A stretch of 64,000 nucleotides of DNA. Origin: Methyloversatilis sp. (GTDB lineage: Bacteria > Pseudomonadota > Gammaproteobacteria > Burkholderiales > Rhodocyclaceae). The position numbers and the translations under genes were made by a program. Below, in pieces: positions 7,983 through 17,087 of the stretch (the first letter of the stretch is position 1; each line of letters begins with the position of its first letter). Below the pieces are notes generated by a model. That model made no database searches. It was not told where the DNA came from and was given only the letters and a program-made list of their open reading frames with translations. The stretch spans positions 62,001 through 126,000 of the forward strand of contig NZ_JAUYRO010000096.1 in NCBI RefSeq assembly GCF_030696805.1, read 5' to 3'.

Positions 7983-9416
7983 TCATGCAGCGTTGCGGGC
8001 AATGAAGGCCTTCATGGCGGCCACGTCGGTACCCATCACCTCGTAACGCTGCGGCAGCGATTCAAGGTGCTCCATGCCGTGCGGGCGCACCGGCTCGCAG
8101 CCCAGCGCCTCGACCACCGTTTCCGAAAATTTGGCCGGCAGTGCGGTTTCAAGCACCACCATCGGCACACCGGCTTCGCGCCGCTCCAGCGCCACTTTCA
8201 GGCCGTCGGCGGTATGCGTGTCGATGGCGCGCCCCCAGCGCGCATGGGCCAGACGCATCGTGGCCAGACGATGGGCATGATTACTGGCGCCGGACTGGAA
8301 GCCATACTCAGACGCGACCTTGCCGAACAGCCCGGTGCCTGACAGATCGAACGGGCGGCCGCGATCGACTTCGCCCCACATCGCCCTCACCTGCTCGGTG
8401 TCGCGACCGGCCAGGTCGAAGATGAAGCGTTCGAAGTTGCTCGCCTTGGAAATATCCATCGACGGGCTGCTGGTATGCAGCGTTTCCGCGTTGCCACGCG
8501 GCCGATAGAGGCCGGTGCGGAAGAACTCGTCGAGCACGTCGTTTTCGTTGGTGGCCACCACCAGATGGCGGATCGGCAGGCCCATCATGCGGGCGATGTG
8601 ACCGGCGCACACATTGCCGAAGTTGCCGGACGGCACGGTAAAGCTCACCTGCTGGTCATCGCGCTGCGTCGCGGCGAAGTAACCCTTGAAGTAATAGACG
8701 ACCTGGGCCGACACGCGCGCCCAGTTGATCGAATTGACGGTGCCGATGCGGTACTTCGCCTTGAAATCGAGGTCGTTCGACACCGCCTTGACCATGTCCT
8801 GGCAGTCGTCGAACACACCGCGCACCGCGATATTGAATATGTTCGGATCCTGCAGGCTGAACATCTGGGCGCTCTGGAAGCGGCTCATCTTGCCGTGCGG
8901 GCTCAGCATGAATACGCGGATGCCGCGCTTGCCGCGCATCGCGTATTCGGCGCTCGAACCGGTATCGCCCGACGTGGCACCGAAAATGTTCAGCTCGGCC
9001 CCGTTTTTCGCCAGTGCATACTCGAACAGGTTGCCGAGCAGCTGCATTGCCATGTCCTTGAACGCCAGCGTAGGGCCGTTCGACAGTTCGAGCAGATGCA
9101 GGTCGGGCTCCAGCGTGAAGAGCGGCGTGATGTCGCGTGCGTCCGAGCCGGACACCGTGTTGCAGTAAACCTCGGGGCGATACGTGCGGTCGATCAGCGC
9201 GTGCAGGTCGTCTGACGGCAGGTCGTCGGCGAAGCGCGACAGCACGGCATAGGCAAGCTGGCGGTAATCCATGCTGCGCATCGAACCGAGTTCGAGCGGC
9301 GTGAATTTCGGGTACTGCACAGGCATGGCGAGGCCGCCGTCTTCCATCAGGCCGCCCAGCAGGATGTCGGTAAAGCGCTTCTGCGGCGCGAGGCCGCGGG
9401 TGGATACGTAATACAT
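7983..9416 (-). CDS. thrC: Threonine synthase
   Basis: A PLP enzyme converting O-phosphohomoserine to threonine, about 477 residues, the usual length of the long bacterial form. The N-terminal YVSTRG and the PLP-lysine motif NGPTLAFKDMA (K120) are diagnostic, as is the GATSGDTGSSA phosphate loop. MYYVSTRG was taken as the start; an ATG 12 bases upstream is also possible, and neither has a clear Shine-Dalgarno sequence. In many betaproteobacteria thrC directly follows hom. Here the two are separated by a gene on the other strand, so thrC must have its own promoter. Confidence 0.95.
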   Translation of the reverse strand: MYYVSTRGLAPQKRFTDILLGGLMEDGGLAMPVQYPKFTPLELGSMRSMDYRQLAYAVLSRFADDLPSDDLHALIDRTYRPEVYCNTVSGSDARDITPLFTLEPDLHLLELSNGPTLAFKDMAMQLLGNLFEYALAKNGAELNIFGATSGDTGSSAEYAMRGKRGIRVFMLSPHGKMSRFQSAQMFSLQDPNIFNIAVRGVFDDCQDMVKAVSNDLDFKAKYRIGTVNSINWARVSAQVVYYFKGYFAATQRDDQQVSFTVPSGNFGNVCAGHIARMMGLPIRHLVVATNENDVLDEFFRTGLYRPRGNAETLHTSSPSMDISKASNFERFIFDLAGRDTEQVRAMWGEVDRGRPFDLSGTGLFGKVASEYGFQSGASNHAHRLATMRLAHARWGRAIDTHTADGLKVALERREAGVPMVVLETALPAKFSETVVEALGCEPVRPHGMEHLESLPQRYEVMGTDVAAMKAFIARNAA

Positions 9417-9606
9417 CGCGTCGTGCATCGGATTCGTGGTCGGGAGGCGGTCGGGCGCAGCGCGCTCAATGGCGTCGGTTCAAGGGGCATCAATCTAGCA
9501 CAGCGCGCCCTTGCGGCCCGCCGATCCCCTCCCGGGTTATGGCTGCATGAATGCACCAAATTGGGGCGATTGGATACACTACGGCGTTTCGCCCGGATGT
9601 TTCCCG

Positions 9607-10833
9607 ATGACCGGCCTGACAGAACTGCTGCGCCGACATCTGATTTCCGATGCCCCGCCGCTTTCGTCCGCCGAACGATGGCGCAGTACGCTGGCCGGCC
9701 TGTTCGGCCTGTTGTTGTTCGAGTGCGTGCTGTTCGTGCTGCCGCTCGGAGCGGAAGAGAAGCGCATCCTGGCGCCGCTGGGCGCGACGTCCGTCATCCT
9801 GTTCGCGCTGCCGCACAGTCCGCTGGCACAGCCGTGGTCGGTCATCGGCGGCCTGCTGATTTCTGCGCCGCTCGGCTATGCCTGCGGTTACTGGCTACCG
9901 AGCGGGCCGTGGGTGATGGCCGTGGCACTCGCTGCATCAATCTGGCTGACCGCATGGGCGCGTTGCATCCATCCGCCGGCCGGTGCGATGGCACTGACCA
10001 TGGCGATGGCCGCCGCGCAGGGTGCGACGATCGAACCCGCACTGATGGCGACCGCCGCGAACACGATCGCCATCATGGTGGCAGTTATGGTCGTGAATAA
10101 CCTGATTCCCGGCCGCCGTTATCCGCAGGGTACGCCCCCCGCCGCGCAGCTGAGGATGCACGGGGCGCCGCCGGTGATCGCGCACCGCGATCTGGAGGCG
10201 GCTCTGGGCGAAATCGACGGGTTTCTCGACGTGCGTGAGGACGACCTCGTCGATCTCTACGAACGCACGCTCAGGCACGCCTTCATGCGCGTGCATGTGA
10301 TGCGCTGCAGCGATCTGATCGAACGTTCGAACAAGGCAGCTCCGGCGCTGGAGTTCGCGACCCCGCTCGCCGAGGCCTGGCAGCTGATGCGCACGCTGCG
10401 CGTCGATGCCTTGCCGGTGGTCGACCGCAGTCGGCGCGTGATCGGCCTGCTGTCGCTGGAAGACTTCCTGCGCGAGGTTTCGCCGCAAGCGAGCCGGTCG
10501 ATGGGCGACGCCGTGCGCCACCTGCTGGCGCGCTCGCCGCACATGCATTCCGACAAGGCAGAGGTGGTCGGGCAGATGATGCGCGACGTGCGCGATGGCG
10601 TACTCGTGCTGCGCCAGCACGACAGTGTGGCCGAGGCGGCCGAGGCGATTGCCGCTGGCCGTCAGCCCGCTGTGCCGGTGATCAATGGCGCCGACCGCTT
10701 GGTCGGTCTGCTCGATCGCACCGATCTGGTCGCGGCGCTTTACCACCGGATGGCGCTGGTCGATGCGACAAACGAACAGTCGATCTCCGGATCGGACCCC
10801 ACGTCGAACTCAACCGCGGCACAGGCCGGCTGA
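9607..10833 (+). CDS. HPP-family membrane protein with C-terminal CBS pair
   Basis: About 408 residues. The first 170 hold four to five hydrophobic segments with the HPP-family signature (CIHPPAGAMAL, residues about 120-130). After a linker come two CBS domains (about 245-300 and 320-385; MRTLRVDALPVVD and IAAGRQPAVPVIN), which commonly sense adenine nucleotides. HPP proteins have been linked to nitrite transport in plastids and cyanobacteria, but a bacterial substrate cannot be assigned. The start MTGLTELL matches the family N-terminus; earlier in-frame ATGs at 9511 and 9547 exist. The gene interrupts the hom-thrC pair and converges on hom with a 17-base gap. Confidence 0.85.
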   Translation: MTGLTELLRRHLISDAPPLSSAERWRSTLAGLFGLLLFECVLFVLPLGAEEKRILAPLGATSVILFALPHSPLAQPWSVIGGLLISAPLGYACGYWLPSGPWVMAVALAASIWLTAWARCIHPPAGAMALTMAMAAAQGATIEPALMATAANTIAIMVAVMVVNNLIPGRRYPQGTPPAAQLRMHGAPPVIAHRDLEAALGEIDGFLDVREDDLVDLYERTLRHAFMRVHVMRCSDLIERSNKAAPALEFATPLAEAWQLMRTLRVDALPVVDRSRRVIGLLSLEDFLREVSPQASRSMGDAVRHLLARSPHMHSDKAEVVGQMMRDVRDGVLVLRQHDSVAEAAEAIAAGRQPAVPVINGADRLVGLLDRTDLVAALYHRMALVDATNEQSISGSDPTSNSTAAQAG

Positions 10834-10850
10834 CCGCCGGCCCTGCCGTT

Positions 10851-12164
10851 TCAGCCGTTCAGCTCTTCCAGACGCAGTCGCGTCACGTTGCCCACCGTGC
10901 TGTCGAGCGCTTCGATGCGCGCGATGGCGGCATCGACCTTTTTCTCGCGCGTCACATGGGTCAGCATGATGATGTTGGCCTGCTGTTCACCCTCCGACGG
11001 TTCCTTCTGCAACATGGCGTCAATGCTGATTTCCTGGTCAGCCAGGATGCGCGTGATGTCGGCCAGCACACCCGGCCTGTCCTGCACACGCAGGCGCAGG
11101 TAGTAGGCGCTTTCGACTTCACTGATCGGCAGGATGGGGATGTCGGACAGCTGATCGGCGCGGAACGCCAGATGCGGCACGCGATGTTCCGGGTCAGCCG
11201 TATGCAGGCGGGTCACGTCGACCAGGTCGGCGATGACGGAACTGGCCGTCGGCTCTGCACCTGCGCCGCGACCGTAATACAGCGTGGCGCCGACCGCGTC
11301 GCCTTTCACCAGCACCGCGTTCATCACGCCTTCGACATTGGCGATCAGGCGCTTCGACGGGATGAGTGTCGGGTGCACGCGCAGTTCGAAGCCATCAGCC
11401 TTGCGCTTGGTGATGCCCAGCAACTTGATGCGATAGCCCAGCTCTTCGGCGTAGCGGATGTCGTCGGCAGTCAGCTTCGTGATGCCTTCGATGTGGGCGC
11501 GGTCGAACTGGACCGGGATGCCGAAGGCGATCGCCGACAGCAAGGTGATCTTGTGCGCGGCATCGACGCCTTCGATGTCGAACGTCGGATCGGCTTCGGC
11601 ATAGCCCAGCCGCTGCGCATCGGCGAGCGCGTCGGCGAAGGTCAGGCCCTTGTCGCGCATTTCGGACAGGATGTAATTGGTGGTGCCGTTGATGATGCCG
11701 GCCACCCATTCGATGCGGTTGGCCGTCAGCCCTTCGCGTACCGCCTTGATGATGGGAATGCCCCCGGCCACCGCCGCCTCGAACGCCACCATGACGCCCT
11801 TGGCCTGCGCCGCGGCGAAGATTTCCTGCCCGTGCGTGGCCAGCAGCGCCTTGTTGGCGGTCACCACGTGCTTGCCGTGGGCGATCGCCTCGAGCACCAG
11901 TTCCTTTGCGATGGTGTAGCCGCCGATCAGTTCGACCACGATGTCGATGTCGGGGTCGCGCACCACTTCGAAGGCATCGCCGGTCACCTTCACCTTGCCG
12001 CCGGTCAGTTGCTGCGCGCGGGCGGTGTCGCGATCGGCGACCGCCGTAATCTGGATCGGCCGGCCGGCGCGACGGGTGATTTCTTCCTGGTTGCGGGTCA
12101 ATACCGTCCAGGTTCCGCCGCCGACGGTGCCGATGCCGAGCAGACCTACATTGATGGGTTTCAT
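10851..12164 (-). CDS. hom: Homoserine dehydrogenase
   Basis: A 437-residue NAD(P)-dependent enzyme making homoserine from aspartate semialdehyde, the branch point to threonine and methionine. Visible features are the Rossmann loop GIGTVGGGT (residues 10-18), the substrate segment EADPTFDIEGVDAAHK and a C-terminal ACT domain (about 350-430, RPGVLADITRILAD) for threonine feedback. The ATG overlaps the stop of the upstream acetyltransferase gene (ATGA), so translation is coupled. It is the last gene of the aminotransferase-GNAT-hom operon. Confidence 0.96.
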   Translation of the reverse strand: MKPINVGLLGIGTVGGGTWTVLTRNQEEITRRAGRPIQITAVADRDTARAQQLTGGKVKVTGDAFEVVRDPDIDIVVELIGGYTIAKELVLEAIAHGKHVVTANKALLATHGQEIFAAAQAKGVMVAFEAAVAGGIPIIKAVREGLTANRIEWVAGIINGTTNYILSEMRDKGLTFADALADAQRLGYAEADPTFDIEGVDAAHKITLLSAIAFGIPVQFDRAHIEGITKLTADDIRYAEELGYRIKLLGITKRKADGFELRVHPTLIPSKRLIANVEGVMNAVLVKGDAVGATLYYGRGAGAEPTASSVIADLVDVTRLHTADPEHRVPHLAFRADQLSDIPILPISEVESAYYLRLRVQDRPGVLADITRILADQEISIDAMLQKEPSEGEQQANIIMLTHVTREKKVDAAIARIEALDSTVGNVTRLRLEELNG

Positions 12165-12646
12165 GCCTTGCCTCGTGTGGAATGACGTTGCGGGGCCGTG
12201 TTCAGGTCCCGCGAAAAAAGGAAACAGGCGATGTGCATGCCTTCGCGATGGTAGAAGCGGTGCGCATCGACACGCTGGGTGCCGGAATCCAGTCTGAGCC
12301 GCGTGGCGCCGCGACCTGTTGCCTCGTGTGCCAGCCAGTCGAGCAGGGTCTTGCCGACGCCCTGCGAGCGGGCAGCCGGTGCGGTGACCAGATCATCGAT
12401 ATAGAAATGCACGCCACTTGACGTGTTGCGGTGGCAGCGGAAGACCGCCACGCCGACGACCTGGTCACCGCGGACGGCCACCGCCATTTCGCCGCCGTCG
12501 TCGAAAATGCCCTGCAACGTGCCGGCGTAATCCACGGGCAGATCGGGGCGAAGTGCGCGATGCACCGATTCAGCGCGTGCCAGCCACGAAGGTTCCAGCA
12601 CGGCCCGTCTGCCGGCCACCCGCACTACGGCAACCTCAGCGGCCAT
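12161..12646 (-). CDS. GNAT-family N-acetyltransferase
   Basis: 161 residues with a GNAT fold. The acetyl-CoA motif A is visible as LVTAPAARSQGVGKTLLDWL (about 88-107), followed by RFYHREGMH near the end, as in aminoglycoside or amino-acid acetyltransferases. MAAEVAVV was chosen as start; it overlaps the aminotransferase stop by 11 bases, and the gene overlaps hom by 4. The operon position suggests an amino-acid-related role, but the acceptor is unknown. Confidence 0.82.
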   Translation of the reverse strand: MAAEVAVVRVAGRRAVLEPSWLARAESVHRALRPDLPVDYAGTLQGIFDDGGEMAVAVRGDQVVGVAVFRCHRNTSSGVHFYIDDLVTAPAARSQGVGKTLLDWLAHEATGRGATRLRLDSGTQRVDAHRFYHREGMHIACFLFSRDLNTAPQRHSTRGKA

Positions 12647-13907
12647 GACGCTTCCGGAAGCCGTCGAGAAAGCGGGCGATGCGTCCGATGGCTTCGCGCA
12701 GGTCGTCTTCGTGCGGCAGGAAGACCACGCGGAAATGGTCCGGCCGGGGCCAGTTGAAGCCGGTGCCCTGCACCAGCAGCACGCGCTGTTCTTCCAGCAA
12801 TTCGAGAATGAAGCGCTGATCGTCCTCGATCGGGTAGAGCTTGGGGTCAAGCCGCGGGAACAGGTAGAGCGAAGCGCGCGGTTTGACGCAACTGACGCCC
12901 GGGATCTGCGTCAGCAGTTCCCACGCGGTGTCGCGCTGCCGCGCCAGCCGCCCGCCCGGTGCGACCAGATCGTTGATCGTCTGATAGCCGCCGAGTGCAG
13001 TCTGGATCGCGAACTGCCCCGGTACGTTCGAGCACAGGCGCATCGACGCCAGCATGTTCAGGCCGTCGATGTAGTCGCGCGCATGACGCTTGTCACCCGA
13101 CACCACCATCCAGCCGGCGCGGTAACCGCAGGCGCGGTAGTTCTTCGACAGACCGTTGAAGGTAACGAACAGCAGGTCGTCAGCCAGCGAGGCGATTGAC
13201 GTGTGCGTGGCGCCGTCGTACAGCGTCTTGTCGTAGATTTCGTCGGCAAACACGATGAGGTTGTGCTGGCGCGCGATCTCCACCAGATCCTGAAGCAGCG
13301 CGTCGGAATACAGCGCGCCGGTCGGATTGTTCGGGTTGATGATGACGATGGCGCGCGTGTTGGGCGTGATCTTGGCGCGGATGTCAGCCAGATCGGGCAT
13401 CCAGTCGGCGCCTTCGTCACAGATGTAGTGACGCGCCGTGCCACCGGCCAGCGTCACCGCCGCGGTCCACAGCGGATAGTCGGGCGCCGGCACCAGCACT
13501 TCGTCGCCGCTGTTGAGCAGACCCTGCATGGCCATCACGATGAGCTCGGACGCCCCGTTGCCGATGAAGATGTCGTCCACACCCACACCCGGAATCCGCT
13601 TTTCCTGGCTGTACTGCATGATCGCCTTGCGCGGCGCGAACAGGCCGCGCGAATCGGTGTAGCCGGACGCGTCGGGCAGATTCCGGATCACGTCCTGCAC
13701 GATTTCCTCGGGCGCTTCAAAACCGAATGGCGCGAGGTTGCCGATGTTGAGCTTGATGACGCGCTGCCCTTCTTCCTCCATCTGGCGGGCCCGGGCAAGT
13801 ACGGGGCCGCGGATGTCGTAACAGACGTTGGCGAGCTTTGAAGACTTCGAAACCGGAGGATGCACGATGGGGCGATCTGGAGAGGCGATGATTGGATGAC
13901 TGGGCAT
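12636..13907 (-). CDS. PLP-dependent aminotransferase (AlaA-type, class I/II)
   Basis: 423 residues of aminotransferase fold I. The PLP lysine is in NGLSKNYRACGYRAGW, and the NNPTGALY and ADEIYDKTLYDG motifs are intact. AlaA-type alanine aminotransferases precede hom in many betaproteobacteria, which supports that assignment over tyrosine or aspartate aminotransferase. MPSHPIIA was taken as the start; a much longer open frame continues upstream but would cover the promoter. First gene of the operon with GNAT and hom. Confidence 0.9.
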   Translation of the reverse strand: MPSHPIIASPDRPIVHPPVSKSSKLANVCYDIRGPVLARARQMEEEGQRVIKLNIGNLAPFGFEAPEEIVQDVIRNLPDASGYTDSRGLFAPRKAIMQYSQEKRIPGVGVDDIFIGNGASELIVMAMQGLLNSGDEVLVPAPDYPLWTAAVTLAGGTARHYICDEGADWMPDLADIRAKITPNTRAIVIINPNNPTGALYSDALLQDLVEIARQHNLIVFADEIYDKTLYDGATHTSIASLADDLLFVTFNGLSKNYRACGYRAGWMVVSGDKRHARDYIDGLNMLASMRLCSNVPGQFAIQTALGGYQTINDLVAPGGRLARQRDTAWELLTQIPGVSCVKPRASLYLFPRLDPKLYPIEDDQRFILELLEEQRVLLVQGTGFNWPRPDHFRVVFLPHEDDLREAIGRIARFLDGFRKRHGR

Positions 13908-13981
13908 GTGTCGAAGAACGACAGTCACCGGGATGACCGCCGTCGCGCGGACTGCATTGTCCGCCAGCGAAAAAAGATATG

Positions 13982-14010
13982 ATTGTATGCGAGCCCGCAA
14001 TACAGGGCAA
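13982..14010 (-). promoter_or_regulatory. Sigma70-type promoter of the aminotransferase-GNAT-hom operon
   Basis: Minus strand: TTGCCC (14010-14005), 17-base spacer, TACAAT (13987-13982), about 75 bases before the chosen aminotransferase start. It faces away from the divergent MTH938-like gene. Confidence 0.5.
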
Positions 14011-14064
14011 AAGCCGGTTGCCGGCTGCGCTCCCAGTCCACTGGATCTTCCCGACCGAACCACC

Positions 14065-14454
14065 GTGAAGCTGCATCAGAACCCGCGCCCGACCACCTAC
14101 CTCGTCACCGGATTTGGCGATGGCTATCTGCAGATTGGCGAGCGCCTGCTGACGCGCACCGTGGTGCTTGGCCCCGGAATGCTGCGCGAGGACTGGGGCG
14201 CCGGCAGTATCGACCAGCTCAGTGCCGCCGACTTTGCGCAATTGACCACGCTCGATGCGCAGATTCTGCTGCTCGGCACCGGCCCGACACAACAGTTCCC
14301 CCACTCTTCGCTGCTGCGTCCGCTGATCGACGCGGGTATCGGCGTTGAAGTCATGGACACGCTGGCGGCTGCGCGCACCTACAACATACTGGTTGCGGAA
14401 GGCCGTGCGGTAGCCGCAGCACTCATCCTGCCGGATGCGGTGCCGTCAGCATGA
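14065..14454 (+). CDS. MTH938/NDUFAF3-like domain protein (DUF498)
   Basis: 129 residues of the Mth938/DUF498 family, small alpha/beta proteins related to mitochondrial complex I assembly factor NDUFAF3. Visible are VTGFGDGYLQIG near the N-terminus, LLLGTGPTQQFP, and GVEVMDTLAAARTYNILVAEGR near the end, all typical. The GTG start is inferred because family members begin with a KLHQ-like sequence; the frame is open further upstream. It is the first of a co-directional group with the peroxiredoxin and phoH. Its role in bacteria is unknown. Confidence 0.82.
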   Translation: MKLHQNPRPTTYLVTGFGDGYLQIGERLLTRTVVLGPGMLREDWGAGSIDQLSAADFAQLTTLDAQILLLGTGPTQQFPHSSLLRPLIDAGIGVEVMDTLAAARTYNILVAEGRAVAAALILPDAVPSA

Positions 14455-14485
14455 CCCCGACGCCATTCAAGGAGAGACGGCTCAG

Positions 14486-14938
14486 ATGAGCACCACCCCG
14501 ATCGACGATTTCACGCTGGCGTCCACCTCGGGACAGGATTTCAACCTGTCCGCTGCCGCCAAGCCGCTGGTCATCTATTTCTATCCGAAAGACAGCACAC
14601 CGGGCTGCACCACCGAAAGCGCAGCCTTCCGTGACCTTCATCCGCAGTTCGTTGCCGCCGGCTGCGGCGTGATCGGCATCTCGCGCGACAGCATCAAGTC
14701 GCACCAGAGTTTCAAGGCCAAGCTCGAACTCCCTTTCGAACTGATTTCCGACCCGGATGAAACCGCCTGCGCGCTGTTCGACGTCATGAAGATGAAAAAC
14801 ATGTACGGCAAACAGGTGCGCGGCGTGGAGCGGAGCACGTTCGTGCTCGGCAGTGGCAACCTTATCCTGCGTGAATGGCGCGGTGTGAAAGTGCCGGGCC
14901 ACGCAGACGAGGTGCTCGACTTCGTCAAGACTCTCTGA
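14486..14938 (+). CDS. bcp: Thioredoxin-dependent peroxiredoxin, BCP/PrxQ type
   Basis: 150 residues, thiol peroxidase. The peroxidatic cysteine is C41 in STPGCTTESAAF. The resolving cysteine five residues later in E. coli BCP is not present (Ala/Ser instead), so this is the one-cysteine or alternative-resolver form; other cysteines occur later (AAGCGVIG and ETACALF). GGAGAG stands well spaced before the ATG. Gaps of 31 bases on both sides suggest cotranscription with the MTH938-like gene and phoH. Confidence 0.93.
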   Translation: MSTTPIDDFTLASTSGQDFNLSAAAKPLVIYFYPKDSTPGCTTESAAFRDLHPQFVAAGCGVIGISRDSIKSHQSFKAKLELPFELISDPDETACALFDVMKMKNMYGKQVRGVERSTFVLGSGNLILREWRGVKVPGHADEVLDFVKTL

Positions 14939-14969
14939 AACCCGGCGCAACCGACACAGAAAAGATCCA

Positions 14970-16424
14970 ATGGCCACCCGACGCCCCGCTGCAGCACCCG
15001 CATCGCGCACCCGCAAGTCCGCCCCGGCCACCAAGCTCTTCATCCTCGACACCAACGTGCTGATGCACGACCCGACCAGCCTGTTCCGCTTCGAAGAGCA
15101 CGACATTTTCGTGCCGATCATGACGCTGGAAGAGCTGGACAACAACAAGAAGGGCATGACGGAGGTCGCGCGAAACGCTCGTCAGGCCAGCCGGTTGCTG
15201 GACGAGATCGTCAGCGGCGCGGAAGACCGCATCGCGCTGGGCATTCCGCTGGCGGCAGCGTCGAGCGACCTGGCGAGCGGCCACCTGCTGCTGCAGACCG
15301 AAGCGATCGACGGAGTGCTGCCGGCCGGTCTTCCCACCGCCAAGGCAGACAACCAGATCATCGCGGTCGTGATGCATCTGTCGCAACGCTACCCGGCGCG
15401 GCAGGTCATCCTCGTGTCGAAGGACATCAACATGCGCATCAAGGCCCGCGCGCTCGGGCTGCATGCGCAGGATTACTTCAACGACAAGGTGCTTGAAGAC
15501 ACCGACATGCTCTATACCGGCACGCGCGAGTTGCCGGAGAAGTTCTGGGACGATCATGGCGGCAATCTCGAATCGTGGAAGGAAAACGGCCGCACCTTGT
15601 ACCGGGTCAAGGGCCCGCTGTGCCCGGATCTGCTGATCAATGAATTTGTGTATCGCGAAGCGGGCGCCAAGCAGGACAAACCCTTCCATGCTGCCGTGCG
15701 GGAGCGCAGCGGCAAGACCGCAGTGCTCGAAACGCTGGTCGATTACGGACACCACAAGAATTCGGTTTGGGGCATTCTGGCGCGCAACCGCGAACAGAAT
15801 TTCGCGCTGAACCTCCTGATGAATCCGGACATCGATTTTGTCACCCTGCTCGGCCAGGCCGGCACCGGCAAAACGCTGCTGACGCTGGCTGCCGGGCTGA
15901 CCCAGGTGCTGGAAAGCAAGCTCTACAGCGAAATCATCATGACTCGCGTCACCGTGCCGGTGGGCGAGGACATCGGCTTCCTGCCGGGCACCGAAGAGGA
16001 AAAGATGACGCCTTGGATGGGCGCACTCGAAGACAACCTTGACGTGCTGAACAAGACTGACGATCCGAATGCGTCCGGCGAATGGGGCCGCGCCGCCACG
16101 CTCGACCTCATCCGCAGCAGGATCAAGGTGAAGTCACTCAATTTCATGCGCGGGCGCACCTTCCTGAACAAGTTCCTGATCATCGACGAGGCGCAGAACC
16201 TGACACCAAAGCAGATGAAAACGCTGATCACCCGCGCCGGTCCCGGCACCAAGGTGATCTGCTTGGGCAATATTGCGCAGATCGATACGCCTTATCTGAC
16301 CGAAGGTAGCTCAGGTTTGACCTATGTCGTTGACCGTTTCAAGGGCTGGCCGCACAGTGGCCATGTGACCTTGCAGCGCGGCGAGCGCTCGCGCCTCGCC
16401 GATCATGCAGCCGAAGTGCTGTGA
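14970..16424 (+). CDS. PhoH-family ATPase with N-terminal PIN domain (PhoH2)
   Basis: 484 residues. An N-terminal PIN-like nuclease domain begins at LDTNVLMHD (residues 26-34, first acidic residue present) and runs to about 155. The C-terminal PhoH helicase-type ATPase has Walker A GQAGTGKTLL (about 294-303) and Walker B FLIIDEAQNL (about 399-408). PIN-PhoH fusions in other bacteria act as RNA helicase-ribonucleases, so RNA processing under stress is a fair inference. The end LQRGERSRLADHAAEVL is the normal family terminus, so it is complete. Confidence 0.92.
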   Translation: MATRRPAAAPASRTRKSAPATKLFILDTNVLMHDPTSLFRFEEHDIFVPIMTLEELDNNKKGMTEVARNARQASRLLDEIVSGAEDRIALGIPLAAASSDLASGHLLLQTEAIDGVLPAGLPTAKADNQIIAVVMHLSQRYPARQVILVSKDINMRIKARALGLHAQDYFNDKVLEDTDMLYTGTRELPEKFWDDHGGNLESWKENGRTLYRVKGPLCPDLLINEFVYREAGAKQDKPFHAAVRERSGKTAVLETLVDYGHHKNSVWGILARNREQNFALNLLMNPDIDFVTLLGQAGTGKTLLTLAAGLTQVLESKLYSEIIMTRVTVPVGEDIGFLPGTEEEKMTPWMGALEDNLDVLNKTDDPNASGEWGRAATLDLIRSRIKVKSLNFMRGRTFLNKFLIIDEAQNLTPKQMKTLITRAGPGTKVICLGNIAQIDTPYLTEGSSGLTYVVDRFKGWPHSGHVTLQRGERSRLADHAAEVL

Positions 16425-16458
16425 GTGCCATGTGTGAAGTGATGAAGGAGCCGCAACC

Positions 16459-16914
16459 ATGATTGACCCGATGCTTCTTGACCAGCAGCTGTGTTTTGCC
16501 CTCTATGCGGCGACGCATGCCATCACCCGTTGTTATTCGCCGGGCCTCAAGGCCCTCGGCCTGACCTACCCGCAGTATCTGGTGATGCTGGTGCTGTGGC
16601 AGGAGGACGCACTGACACTGAAGGCGCTTGCCGAACGTCTGGACCTCGATTCGCCCACGTTGACGCCGCTGCTCAAGCGCCTTGAAGGCGCCGGCTACAT
16701 CACGCGGGCGCGCAGCCGGATCGACGAGCGGGCACTTGAAATCCGGCTCACCGATGCCGGACGCGCACTGCGCGAACAGGCGCGGCCAGTCCATGCCGGG
16801 GTGGCTGAACAGTCCGGCCTGCCGCCGGATGTGTTTGCCCGGATGCGCACGGAACTGCATATGCTGAGCGCGCACCTCAAGCAGCATGACCAGGCGGCGC
16901 ACGGCGCCGGCTGA
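16459..16914 (+). CDS. MarR-family organic-hydroperoxide regulator, OhrR-like
   Basis: 151 residues, winged-helix MarR fold. The N-terminal [17 protein letters not shown] has the OhrR signature with the peroxide-sensing cysteine C12. The wing and recognition helix are [16 protein letters not shown]. OhrR represses ohr peroxidases in other bacteria and releases DNA when this cysteine is oxidised. No ohr gene is in the window, so its target is elsewhere or is the upstream peroxiredoxin/phoH group. Convergent with dnaB. Confidence 0.88.
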   Translation: MIDPMLLDQQLCFALYAATHAITRCYSPGLKALGLTYPQYLVMLVLWQEDALTLKALAERLDLDSPTLTPLLKRLEGAGYITRARSRIDERALEIRLTDAGRALREQARPVHAGVAEQSGLPPDVFARMRTELHMLSAHLKQHDQAAHGAG

Positions 16915-17087
16915 AACCGCGATCGGAACCGCCACTCAGTCGCCGAACAGCTTGAGCGTGCTGGCGGTATCCAGTGCAGGAAGATCCACCGGCCCGATCG
17001 CTGCGTTGAAGGCTTGCAGCGTCAGCCGATGCGGTGTCCGGCGCACACTGGCATTGTGGAATTCGAGCGCCGGGATTCATGTGCGCG

